From: Chryseobacterium jejuense
Lineage (GTDB): Bacteria > Bacteroidota > Bacteroidia > Flavobacteriales > Weeksellaceae
Length of the DNA stretch: 64,000 nt
Assembly (NCBI RefSeq): GCF_900100075.1
Contig: NZ_FNEG01000004.1
Coordinates: forward strand, 1-64,000
Reading direction: 5' to 3'
Within the stretch, counting starts at the first letter, position 1. Each line of letters opens with the position of its first letter. Of this stretch, positions 1 through 7,788 are shown piece after piece. A model generated the notes under the pieces. That model had not been told where the DNA came from, searched no databases, and was given only the letters and a program-made list of their open reading frames with translations. The translations under genes were made by a program, and so were the position numbers.

Positions 1-1022
1 GCGATGACAAGATTGTTTACCTCATTTTGTCTACCCGCTCTATCACCGCCTGTTAAGAAGCCTGTATAAGCAATTCTCCCTAACTGGTCATACTTGGTAA
101 TAAGCCATTTATTGGCGGTCTTCAGATTGCCATCCTGGGAGAGAATTAACCTGTCTGATTTATCATACACCATTAGTTCCCAGCCTTTGCCAGGGAGTTT
201 CTTTTCTACCAAACGATTTCTACCGTCATAGCGGTATTCATAAGCTAAAGCCTGTTGATCGTCCCATCCCCAGGTTTGTTTTTTTGATAACAAAGGTGGA
301 ATTACCCAAGCCAGTTGCCCATATTCATTATAGACATAATAGGTATCAGCATTTTCTGTTGTACTTAGAATTTTTCTTACTAAAAGGAGCTGACCTTTGC
401 CATTTTTGAACTCTATAGTTTTGTTTCCGTCTTCATCGGCAACTATATTTTTATACAATTGACCCATATTATAAGTTCCACCATAATCAATTGTTGATTT
501 AGTAGCATTATTTTCCCAAGTTGTCGTAGTGGTATATTTTATTACTTCTCCTGTTTCATTGGTTGCATAATCAAAGTTGATCGGTTTACTGCTCCAATCA
601 TTACCCACTTGAATCTGCTGTTGAAGTCGGTCCAAAGGAGAGTTTTCCACTATTTTCTCGGAATAGATCTTTTCTGAGCCATAAGGGGTATTGGCTGCAT
701 TGGATAACGGATTGGGAACAATAGCGCCATTCAAAGTTCCTCCCTGAGGAACAGGTAGATAATCTTTAAGCTGTCTTCCAAACTGGTCATATTCAATATG
801 AGTAGCTACATCTCTTCCAAGGGGTGAGGCTTTTACATTTACAACCTGTTTGGACCTTCCCAGACCATCAAAATACTGGACGGTTTCTGAGGTTTTGGTA
901 GGGGTAGCTCCATTATAATCCAGATAAGTTTTGGATTGAATATAGTTTTCTCCCTGGGTAAGCTGGCCCTGTACTGAATGGCTTATCAGCAACAGGCCTA
1001 TGGGAATAAGTATTTTTTTCAT
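1..1022 (-). CDS. DUF6443-type Rhs/YD-repeat secreted protein, partial (3' end off window)
   Basis: This reading frame starts with ATG at 1022 and stays open to the window edge, giving 340 residues of a longer protein. It begins with a signal peptide ([14 protein letters not shown], then a small-residue cleavage region ending in GQ). YD-type repeats follow, such as [12 protein letters not shown] near residue 45, [16 protein letters not shown] near 265 and [11 protein letters not shown] near 315. This is the layout of the DUF6443/Rhs proteins common in Bacteroidetes, where the missing C-terminal part usually holds an Rhs-associated core and a variable tip. Only 4 bp separate it from the gene upstream, so the two are almost certainly co-transcribed. 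Whether a toxin-like tip exists cannot be judged here. Confidence 0.85.
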   Translation of the reverse strand, partial: MKKILIPIGLLLISHSVQGQLTQGENYIQSKTYLDYNGATPTKTSETVQYFDGLGRSKQVVNVKASPLGRDVATHIEYDQFGRQLKDYLPVPQGGTLNGAIVPNPLSNAANTPYGSEKIYSEKIVENSPLDRLQQQIQVGNDWSSKPINFDYATNETGEVIKYTTTTTWENNATKSTIDYGGTYNMGQLYKNIVADEDGNKTIEFKNGKGQLLLVRKILSTTENADTYYVYNEYGQLAWVIPPLLSKKQTWGWDDQQALAYEYRYDGRNRLVEKKLPGKGWELMVYDKSDRLILSQDGNLKTANKWLITKYDQLGRIAYTGFLTGGDRAGRQNEVNNLVI

Positions 1023-1026
1023 CGTC

Positions 1027-4000
1027 TTAGTTTTTGTAATGGTAATTGAACTCTTTTAGCAGTCTTCCAGTCTGGGTATTTTCTCTGACTTCTTTAAGTC
1101 TGCCCGCTGTATCATAAAGATAAACTTCACGGATGCCTGATGGTGGGGTAATACTTCTCACTCCAATTAAAGGATCGTAAGTATAAGTCGTAATCTGATA
1201 ATCACCTAAATTCCTTTTAAAAGTATTAAAAGCGTTTAGTAAGTTGGTTTCATCATTATTTCTTTCAGCTGAAGCATCTGTATTAGAGGCATTCACAATA
1301 CTATCTATGAAAGATTGTCCAATGTTTTCCAGTTTTGCATTTTCAATCTTGGCAATTGGCTGGGTTCCATGATAGCCCCAGATAATGACTGTTGAAACTC
1401 CATCTTTTGTAGTATACTGCTGGGTATTTCCCTTAAGGTCATACTTATCATATTTTACTTCATTAGCCACTACTGCAGGATTTTGCACGTCGTAGGACAA
1501 AGCAGACATAGGAAGTACCAAATCTCCTGTTTGAGGAGTTGGAAGCGCAGTAGGAAAAATTGTTTTGGATTTTGACAATATATTGGTTGTTCCATTGATA
1601 GTCTGTTTTGTTTCCGTCTCTAATGGCGTGGCAATCATATTTTTGTCGATTAAAAGCTGATTCCCGGTCTGATGCGCATACTGATACTCTGTTTTTACAC
1701 TTTCACCGGAGGGTAAAATATTTTCAGTACTTCTTACATTAAAAGGTTTATTAATATCAGTATCCCAATAATTATTTAACACTTGGGTTACAATAGTTTT
1801 ATTTCCAAAGAACTCTTTTGTTGTGGTTGCTATATGCTCTACTTTTGCAGATTCTATCATGGACATTTTCTGGTCAACAGCATAGATCTCCACTGGAACA
1901 TCCATAACAATAGCAGTTCCTTTTGTAATATCAAAATCTGTAGAAAAAGCAGCTATTTTCGGATTATTCGTGGTAAATTCTGATAAACCATTTTTCAGAG
2001 TGTTAATCACATAGGTATTTTTTACTATTTTTAGTGTATCATTGGCTGTATTCAGATAAATTTCTCTTTTCAGCCTTCCGCCTTTCCATTTATTATACAC
2101 ATAATTTGAACTGCTGGAAATTTCATATTCTCTTACAATTTTTCCTTTTCCTGTAATTTCAACTACAGAAGGATAATTAATGACATCCGAACTTCCATAG
2201 CTCGTATTAGCCTGGCTGGAGTTGTGAAGACGATAATATCTTTCAAAAGAATATCCAGTCTGTGTTCCACCAATTCCAGCCGTTTCTGTTATTTGCCTCT
2301 TGATAAAAGATGAAAAATTATATTTTTGTTTCAACTGGAAGTCAGGAACAAAAACTCCATTGCTATATTTTCCATAAGCATATTCATAAACGTTTGAAAC
2401 ATTATTGGCATCAATATCTTCAATTTTCCGGATACGAGGGGCACCATACTTTCTCGTTTTATCGCCATAAATAGGATATGAATATCTAATCTTCGCTGAA
2501 ATACTACAGTTACACATTCCTATTTTGTTCAGATTTAACAGTACATTCTGCCCAGTTGGAATTGTCCAATCAATAGTGCTGGATTTATATTGGGAAAAAG
2601 TCTTACTTCCAGTTTGTGCAAATCCGAAACATGAAGTTACTGCAGGACCCTCAGGGCCAGTATTACTAGAATTTTTACATGCATTCCAAAAATCTATTTG
2701 CAGTTTTTGAGGAGTAGCATTAATTCCAAGATTTATGATTTGTTGTATATGATCTGATGTAACAGGGAATGTTTGGGTGTCATCAAACCCATCTTCTGTA
2801 TCTCTTGTTCTAACTGTTCCTATAGCCAAATATCCATCGGCGTCTCCTATACGTTCTCTTTGTGTATTATATGGAAGTTCATAGTAAAAATTTTTCTTTG
2901 CCCCTGTAGGGTATTTTATAGAGGTAAGAGTCCCTAAAACAGCATAATCTTCATTAGATTCTCTGTTTCTTGTAGAAATAGCCTGCATTTCTGCTAAAGG
3001 GACGTCGTAGTCAAAAACCTTATTGGGGATATTAGGTATTTCTCCGTTATGGATACTATTGATATAGCCCCAGTAATCATCATTACTGCTGCTGCGTTTA
3101 GGCATTTTGTACTGTTCGTTATATTCAAATGTATACTCTGTGCTTTGCAAATTATCACGAACACTCAAGAGTTTAAGCCTGTAATCTTCATAGGTTTTAT
3201 TTGCATTATCCGTTTCAAAATAACTATAATTAAGGCTAATATCTTTTATAATAACCCCTGCTTTATTGGTTACAATCACTCTTCGAAGTGCAACTCCTAA
3301 ACCGCCGCTCAAATCCTTTCTGAATGAGGAACCATCTGCAAATGCTCCATTAGCATCATTGGAGTACAAAAAGTTGACTTCTCCATTATCAAAACTTATT
3401 TTACTGATCAAAGATTCTGAAAATGAAGTTGAGGTTTCCGTTTTTTCATATCTGGGAAGACGAGTCAGATCCTGAAAATTTCCACTTGGTCTGACTGATA
3501 TTTTAAAATTGGCAACCTGACTGATATTTCTTTCTGTATAACTATTATTCTTATTATAGGAAAACAGAATAGATTTGTTGTTAATTTTAAGTTCGTCAAG
3601 GTTGTATAATGTCTTATGCGCTACGGTAGGACCTCCTATACTCTCAGGCATCACTAAATTTCTTGAAGACATCCAGTATTCAGCACCCTGAGTATCTTTT
3701 ACATAAAATTTATCACTGTTTCTTGTAATCACCACATCATCATTGGGAATCAAAAAGGTCTGATTATTCTCTTTCATCAAAAAAGAACCTGATGCAGTGG
3801 GCAGGTTATAATCAAAAATATCTTTTTGGGTATCGTAATTCCCATTGTATATACTTTCAAGATCAGCCCTTATCTGATTGTTCATGTATGACTCTGTAAT
3901 AGTCCCGCTATACGCTCCATAGTCAGCTATATTTTTTTTAAAAAATGGGACATCCAGGTCATCTAAACCTACAACATTATGAGAAATCGTTCCGGGAATA

Positions 4001-4290
4001 TTAAGTGACCAGCCTAATCCTACCGTAGTAGCCACTTCATTTAGTTTTATTCCTCCTGTATTATAAGCCAAAGAAATAGGAATACTAATTCCGTTAACGC
4101 TTATCGTATAAATTGGAATATTGATATTGGCTTTTCCTCTGAAGTAATCCATAGGTATTGCTTCCACTTTGGAAAGGCTGTAGGACTCCGCACTTGCCGG
4201 CAGAGGAACAACCTGTTTGGTTTGCTCACCACCGATAAGCTGTGCATTACAGAGCGTCCCCAATAGTAATAATAGTATTATTTTCTTCAT
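1027..4290 (-). CDS. large secreted Rhs-like N-terminal protein, function unknown
   Basis: The 1087-residue protein starts with a clear signal peptide ([17 protein letters not shown]). Its N-terminal part, residues 45-110, reads [19 protein letters not shown], then [14 protein letters not shown] and VGLGWSL. This pattern is typical of the beta-rich N-terminus of Bacteroidetes Rhs-family cell-surface proteins. YD-like repeats occur near the C-terminus ([40 protein letters not shown]). The protein ends just after these repeats without a tip domain, so it looks like a structural partner of the DUF6443 protein encoded 4 bp downstream. The T9SS propeller gene lies 11 bp upstream, making a three-gene operon. 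No catalytic motif was seen. Confidence 0.8.
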   Translation of the reverse strand: MKKIILLLLLGTLCNAQLIGGEQTKQVVPLPASAESYSLSKVEAIPMDYFRGKANINIPIYTISVNGISIPISLAYNTGGIKLNEVATTVGLGWSLNIPGTISHNVVGLDDLDVPFFKKNIADYGAYSGTITESYMNNQIRADLESIYNGNYDTQKDIFDYNLPTASGSFLMKENNQTFLIPNDDVVITRNSDKFYVKDTQGAEYWMSSRNLVMPESIGGPTVAHKTLYNLDELKINNKSILFSYNKNNSYTERNISQVANFKISVRPSGNFQDLTRLPRYEKTETSTSFSESLISKISFDNGEVNFLYSNDANGAFADGSSFRKDLSGGLGVALRRVIVTNKAGVIIKDISLNYSYFETDNANKTYEDYRLKLLSVRDNLQSTEYTFEYNEQYKMPKRSSSNDDYWGYINSIHNGEIPNIPNKVFDYDVPLAEMQAISTRNRESNEDYAVLGTLTSIKYPTGAKKNFYYELPYNTQRERIGDADGYLAIGTVRTRDTEDGFDDTQTFPVTSDHIQQIINLGINATPQKLQIDFWNACKNSSNTGPEGPAVTSCFGFAQTGSKTFSQYKSSTIDWTIPTGQNVLLNLNKIGMCNCSISAKIRYSYPIYGDKTRKYGAPRIRKIEDIDANNVSNVYEYAYGKYSNGVFVPDFQLKQKYNFSSFIKRQITETAGIGGTQTGYSFERYYRLHNSSQANTSYGSSDVINYPSVVEITGKGKIVREYEISSSSNYVYNKWKGGRLKREIYLNTANDTLKIVKNTYVINTLKNGLSEFTTNNPKIAAFSTDFDITKGTAIVMDVPVEIYAVDQKMSMIESAKVEHIATTTKEFFGNKTIVTQVLNNYWDTDINKPFNVRSTENILPSGESVKTEYQYAHQTGNQLLIDKNMIATPLETETKQTINGTTNILSKSKTIFPTALPTPQTGDLVLPMSALSYDVQNPAVVANEVKYDKYDLKGNTQQYTTKDGVSTVIIWGYHGTQPIAKIENAKLENIGQSFIDSIVNASNTDASAERNNDETNLLNAFNTFKRNLGDYQITTYTYDPLIGVRSITPPSGIREVYLYDTAGRLKEVRENTQTGRLLKEFNYHYKN

Positions 4291-4301
4291 GATTAATGTT
4301 T

Positions 4302-5927
4302 TTATTTCTTAATCAGCTTTGCATTCGCTGTTTTATTATTATCTGTTTTTATAGTCACTAAATAAGCTCCCTGTATCAAAGCCTGGGTATTAATCTTAGT
4401 CACTCTATTCTTGGTTTTGAAGTTCTGAAGTTGTCTACCACTCATATCATACAGCATAATATCAGCTTCTTTGAAATCAAAGCCGATTTCTACATATGCA
4501 TAATCGGATACTGGATTTGGATAGATCTTAATGTCATATTTTTCAATCAGATCATTGACCTGCTTGTCTCCCAGCTTTACAATTTTCCAGTTCTCTTTTC
4601 CAAGTTCTTTCGCGCTGGTTCCGGCAAGAACAATTGAGCCATCTCTATTCAGTTTCAAATCTGAAAGCCGCTCTTCTTTCTGTCTCGAATCTCCACTCAC
4701 ATGCTTTCTCCACTGTTCATTTCCGTTGCTATCCAAATACAGCATCCAGAAAGTCTCATCGTCTTTTTCTATTCTTCCTTCTGCTTGGGTGTAACCACCT
4801 AATAAAATTCCTTTTGAAGAATTGTCATTTGCAGAATGGATTACGCTCATTCCCATTAGAATATCGCGGTTTTTGAAATTGTAGGACTTTTGCCACTGCT
4901 CATCTCCTCTATCATTCAAAGCAATCAGCCAAAGGTCTGTGCCTTCTTCAATTCCTACTGTTTTGTTTCCGGATCTTTCTGATCTGGATTCTCCACCGAT
5001 GATATAACCGTTTGCAGTTAAAGCCAACGTTCTGATATGATCGTCTCCTTTACCGCCAAAGTTCTTTTCCCATTCTACTTTTCCGTTTTTGTCTAATTTG
5101 ATGATCCAATAGTCGCCTTCACCGAAATTTTCTGTAGATTTTCCGGTGCGAGCTACGGGATTCGCGGTACGAGCTTCAGAAGGTGATGAAGTTCCACGAG
5201 GACTATCTCCGGATCCCGAAACACGAATCTCGGAACTCCGTGAGTAAATTCCCAATAAGGCTCCACCATCTTTTGTTGGAATCATTTTCTCCACTTCATC
5301 TAAACCTTTTCCACCTAAGATCAATTGGGAGAGTTCTTTTCCATCTTTATCCAGTCTGGTGATCCAGACATCTTTGGAACCATATCCTTTGGGTGAGTTT
5401 TGGATATTTCCAGCGACGAAAAAGCCCAAATCTGTACTTTGAATGACTGCTCTGGCTTCTTCATCTGCTGAAGATCCCAAAGTCTTTTGCCACAGTTCAT
5501 CTCCAAATTCATTGATCCTGATGAGCCAGATATCTGATCCTCCTTTGGAATCCTCTTTCTTATCAAGCCCTTTTCCTGAATAGGTGGTTCCGGCCAATAG
5601 AAATCCACCATCCTGAGTGGTTACTGCCCCTGATAAATAATCGTGATTATTTCCTGAGAAATACTTTTCCCAGGCTTCTTCTCCCTGCTGGTTCAGTTTA
5701 ACCAGATGAAAATCGTAACCGTTATTTTGTCTACTTCCAGCTTCCATCTTCCCGCTTTCTGCCTGAATAGAGCTTCCTGTAATGAGATACTGCTGATCGA
5801 TCGTAGTAGTGACCTGGCTTAGAAAATCCTGAGTAGAGGATTTAATGTCTTTTTGCCACAAAACTTCCTGGGCAGACAGCCCCAGAATGGTGCATACAGT
5901 ACATGCACTGAGATAAATCTTTTTCAT
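4302..5927 (-). CDS. T9SS type A sorting-domain protein with beta-propeller-like repeats
   Basis: The 541-residue protein has a signal peptide (ending SAQ) and about seven repeats of the form 'DGG-xxxG-x-S ... D-W-x-x-K/R-L-D-x-x-G-x-x-x-W-x-K'. These should fold into a beta-propeller. The last 75 residues start IKIYPNPVSDYAYVEIG and end in ANAKLIKK, a standard T9SS type A sorting domain, so the protein is exported through the Por secretion system and anchored or released at the surface. It is the first gene of the operon that continues into the two Rhs-like proteins. One repeat (residues about 229-261) carries an extra Ser/Arg/Pro-rich stretch encoded by an inverted repeat element, described separately. 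Confidence 0.85.
   Translation of the reverse strand: MKKIYLSACTVCTILGLSAQEVLWQKDIKSSTQDFLSQVTTTIDQQYLITGSSIQAESGKMEAGSRQNNGYDFHLVKLNQQGEEAWEKYFSGNNHDYLSGAVTTQDGGFLLAGTTYSGKGLDKKEDSKGGSDIWLIRINEFGDELWQKTLGSSADEEARAVIQSTDLGFFVAGNIQNSPKGYGSKDVWITRLDKDGKELSQLILGGKGLDEVEKMIPTKDGGALLGIYSRSSEIRVSGSGDSPRGTSSPSEARTANPVARTGKSTENFGEGDYWIIKLDKNGKVEWEKNFGGKGDDHIRTLALTANGYIIGGESRSERSGNKTVGIEEGTDLWLIALNDRGDEQWQKSYNFKNRDILMGMSVIHSANDNSSKGILLGGYTQAEGRIEKDDETFWMLYLDSNGNEQWRKHVSGDSRQKEERLSDLKLNRDGSIVLAGTSAKELGKENWKIVKLGDKQVNDLIEKYDIKIYPNPVSDYAYVEIGFDFKEADIMLYDMSGRQLQNFKTKNRVTKINTQALIQGAYLVTIKTDNNKTANAKLIKK
5146..5244. repeat. inverted repeat element embedded in frame in a CDS
   Basis: Two G/C-rich arms face each other. 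The left arm, around 5151-5175, contains CTACGGGATTCGCGGTACGA. The right arm, around 5213-5237, reads on the opposite strand as GTTCCGAGATTCGTGTTTCG. They match at 17 of 25 aligned positions. The right arm also matches the repeat just after recF (45679 onward) at 17 of 20 positions. The element spans about 99 bp (33 codons), keeps the frame and interrupts an otherwise regular propeller repeat. Exact ends are estimated. Confidence 0.6.
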
Positions 5928-5973
5928 TCCCGTGTTATTTTTGAGTTGAGTAATTAGCTTTTCAAGTTCGGCG

Positions 5974-6002
5974 TAAATTTAACTTTTTTTTACTTCACGC
6001 AA
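5974..6002 (-). promoter_or_regulatory. candidate promoter of the T9SS-Rhs operon
   Basis: On the minus strand TTG (6002-6000) is followed by 18 bp and then TAAATTTA (5981-5974). This is one base from the Bacteroidetes -7 consensus TAnnTTTG. It lies about 47 bp upstream of the start codon at 5927. The match is not perfect. Confidence 0.4.
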
Positions 6003-6141
6003 ATCATTTTATCGTGATTTAATATAAAATATTTCCAAACATTAGGATATTTCATTGCGATTCTATGATCCTTCATTGATTCTACAAATCTACTACAACA
6101 CTGCGACAGAACCTGTCGTATTTTAAGTAATAAGAAATATG

Positions 6142-6213
6142 TTTTGGCTAAAGCCGGATGGATTTTTATTTTATTTGGCAGGGCTAAAGCCCAGCCCTAT
6201 TGATGAAGCTAAG
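6142..6213. repeat. GGCTAAAGCC-type interspersed repeat
   Basis: Two copies of a GGCTAAAGCC core lie about 40 bp apart. The second is the perfect palindrome GGGCTAAAGCCC at 6181-6192, followed by AGCCCTATTGATGAAG. I recognise this as a pattern seen repeatedly in Chryseobacterium intergenic DNA, from memory only. Confidence 0.4.
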
Positions 6214-6236
6214 AAGAGGTTGAAACTTAGTAACAG

Positions 6237-6296
6237 GATAATTGATAATTGATAATTGATAATTGATAATTGATAATTGATAATTGATAATTGATA
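6237..6296. repeat. heptanucleotide tandem repeat (ATTGATA), about 8.6 copies
   Basis: Eight perfect copies of ATTGATA run from 6241 to 6296, preceded by the partial copy GATA. There are no mismatches, so the array is recent or unstable and is a good candidate for a variable-number locus. Confidence 0.95.
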
Positions 6297-6401
6297 CTAA
6301 AAAAATATCTTCAATAGATATAAAAGCATACCTATCACCCCACAGGTATGAGTAATATTGAATCTTAACAACAATATTATCATTCATCATTTATTACTTA
6401 T

Positions 6402-6516
6402 ACCCTAGCCCCGATAGTAGCGGTTACCCCACAGCAAGCGGTTAGCCCTTCGACTTTGCTTAGGCTAACGTTTTGGCGCGAGGAGTATGAGTGGATAGCG
6501 GGATGAAGCTCCTAAA
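6402..6516. repeat. composite intergenic repeat with internal hairpin
   Basis: The segment runs from CCCTAGCCCCGATAGTAGCG to GCGGGATGAAGCTCCTAA. Inside is a hairpin with 7-bp perfect arms, GTTAGCC and GGCTAAC, separated by 15 nt. The terminal phrases resemble a repeat I know from many Flavobacteriia intergenic regions. It has no open frame and probably forms an RNA or DNA secondary structure. Confidence 0.55.
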
Positions 6517-6550
6517 AACAAATCTTACCATCTGAAATGTAAATTCATAA

Positions 6551-6577
6551 AAAAACCACCCTTTTCCGAGTGGTTTT
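6551..6577 (-). terminator. rho-independent terminator after the 6598-7011 gene
   Basis: Read on the minus strand, AAACCACTC and GGGTGGTTT form a stem with one G-U pair and a 6-nt loop. A run of seven T follows. It lies 20 bp after the stop codon. Confidence 0.75.
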
Positions 6578-6597
6578 ATATTTTAAAAAATTTGATC

Positions 6598-7011
6598 TTA
6601 TTGATAAATGACTACGTCGTCTTTTTTTATTTGATAACCGGTTTTCTTGTAGGGAACTAACATATAGGTTTCTTTAATATAGCTTCCGCTTTTCCAGATT
6701 TTGTTTTTTCCTTCTTTTTCAAGGATAATACTTTTGGCATTTCCCTCCGGGATAAAAATTTCTGCCCGTTTCAGATCTTTACTAAAAATAACTGCCGTCA
6801 TTGTAGTATAGCTTTTATCCGAGCCTACTTCCTTTAATTTGATTTTCTGCTCGAAAACCTTTACACAATTATTTCTGATTTGTGAATAGGTATAACCTGC
6901 AGAGCCTATACAACCATGAACATCTCTATCGCCTCCCAAAGCCGGAGCTTTTTGTTGGGCAAAAATTAGAGAGCCAAGGAACATCATGCTAAATAAAATT
7001 GGTTTTTTCAT
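6598..7011 (-). CDS. small secreted protein with HGCIGSAGYTYS motif, paralog 1
   Basis: The start is taken at 7011, where the protein begins MKKPILFSMMFLGSLIFAQQ, a good signal peptide. A longer reading would put 21 non-signal residues in front of it. The mature part carries GGDRDVHGCIGSAGYTYSQI, then NNCVKVFEQKIKLKEV, and ends in KKDDVVIYQ. It is clearly a paralog of the gene at 7304-7693. The two cysteines (one in HGCIG, one in NNCVK) are conserved in both and could form a disulfide in the periplasm. I have seen Cys-containing GCIGSAGY-type motifs in other small exported bacterial proteins but cannot name a function. Both paralogs have their own terminators and so are probably separate transcripts. 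Confidence 0.75.
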   Translation of the reverse strand: MKKPILFSMMFLGSLIFAQQKAPALGGDRDVHGCIGSAGYTYSQIRNNCVKVFEQKIKLKEVGSDKSYTTMTAVIFSKDLKRAEIFIPEGNAKSIILEKEGKNKIWKSGSYIKETYMLVPYKKTGYQIKKDDVVIYQ

Positions 7012-7253
7012 ATTTAAATTATTAATGTTTTCAGTGGGGTAAAAGTGTTTTGGAAATAAAGATATTAATTTCATTCCTAGTTACAAAATGCATTGCCCTT
7101 TTTAAGCAACATAAGTCTTATTCTAAGGAAATATTCTCAAGCTATTTTTATCTTATTGAGATTGGTGTTCATGATCTAATGACCTTCATTAATTGGTATA
7201 AAAATTCTAACCGGTATCGCATCATCAGTTACTAAATCATTTTATATACTCAT

Positions 7254-7282
7254 AAAAAAAGCCACCCTTTCGAGTGACTTTG
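7254..7282 (-). terminator. rho-independent terminator after the 7304-7693 gene
   Basis: On the minus strand, AAAGTCACTC pairs with GGGTGGCTTT through two or three G-U pairs around a GAAA loop, then seven T follow. It resembles the terminator of the neighbouring paralog at 6551-6577, as expected for a tandem duplication that included the 3' region. Confidence 0.7.
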
Positions 7283-7303
7283 TTTTTCTTTGAAAATCTG
7301 ATA

Positions 7304-7693
7304 TTATTGATAGATTACAACATTATCCTTTTTAAGCTGAAATCCGCTTTTTTTGTAAGGAGTTAATACATAACCATCTTTTTTCCAGGCTTTTGCTTTC
7401 CCTGGTCTGGTAAGGATTATGCTCCCTTCTTCTGCATCTTTAACAAAAACTTCAGCATTTTTTTTGTCTTTGCTGAAAATAACTGCTGCAATATAATCTC
7501 CTTTTGTAGCAACCTCTTTTAATTTGATTTTTTCTTCAAAAGTTCTTACACAGTTTTTCTTAATCTGTGAATACGTATATCCTGCTGAACCAATACATCC
7601 GTGAGCATCTTTATCACCACCTAATACCGGTGTCTGTTGTGCGAATGCTAAAGTTCCAAGGAACATTGCGCTAAGTAAAATTGTTTTTTTCAT
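7304..7693 (-). CDS. small secreted protein with HGCIGSAGYTYS motif, paralog 2
   Basis: This is a 129-residue protein with signal peptide MKKTILLSAMFLGTLAFAQQ. The mature domain starts TPVLGGDKDAHGCIGSAGYT, continues KKNCVRTFEEKIKLKEVATK, and ends KKSGFQLKKDNVVIYQ. It aligns along its whole length with the product of 6598-7011, apart from a few residues missing between KEV and the AVIFSKD segment. The pattern suggests a compact one-domain periplasmic or extracellular protein with one possible disulfide. The function is unknown. It sits between its paralog and the GH3 gene, with 95 bp to the latter, and does not look like part of the polysaccharide locus. Confidence 0.8.
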   Translation of the reverse strand: MKKTILLSAMFLGTLAFAQQTPVLGGDKDAHGCIGSAGYTYSQIKKNCVRTFEEKIKLKEVATKGDYIAAVIFSKDKKNAEVFVKDAEEGSIILTRPGKAKAWKKDGYVLTPYKKSGFQLKKDNVVIYQ

Positions 7694-7788
7694 GTTGCTG
7701 GTATTATTATGATAACTACGCTGGTATTAATAAAAATCATGCCAAAAAAACCATAAAACACATTACTATGAAAAAATTCTTCTACTTT

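Larger units (their letters stand above)
5928..6597. other. 670-bp repeat-rich spacer without a gene
   Basis: This stretch holds the operon promoter, a pair of GGCTAAAGCC-type repeats (6142-6213), a heptamer tandem array (6237-6296), a composite hairpin repeat (6402-6516) and the terminator of the following minus-strand gene (6551-6577). The only sizeable open frame reads through the tandem array and has no coding character. Confidence 0.7.

Noticed and set aside
6237..6296. Possible CRISPR array
   Set aside because: The units are 7 bp with no spacers and no cas genes are present in the window.
6184..6390. 68-residue open frame across the heptamer array
   Set aside because: It translates the tandem repeat into repeated INYQLS units, has no ribosome-binding context and no protein-like composition.
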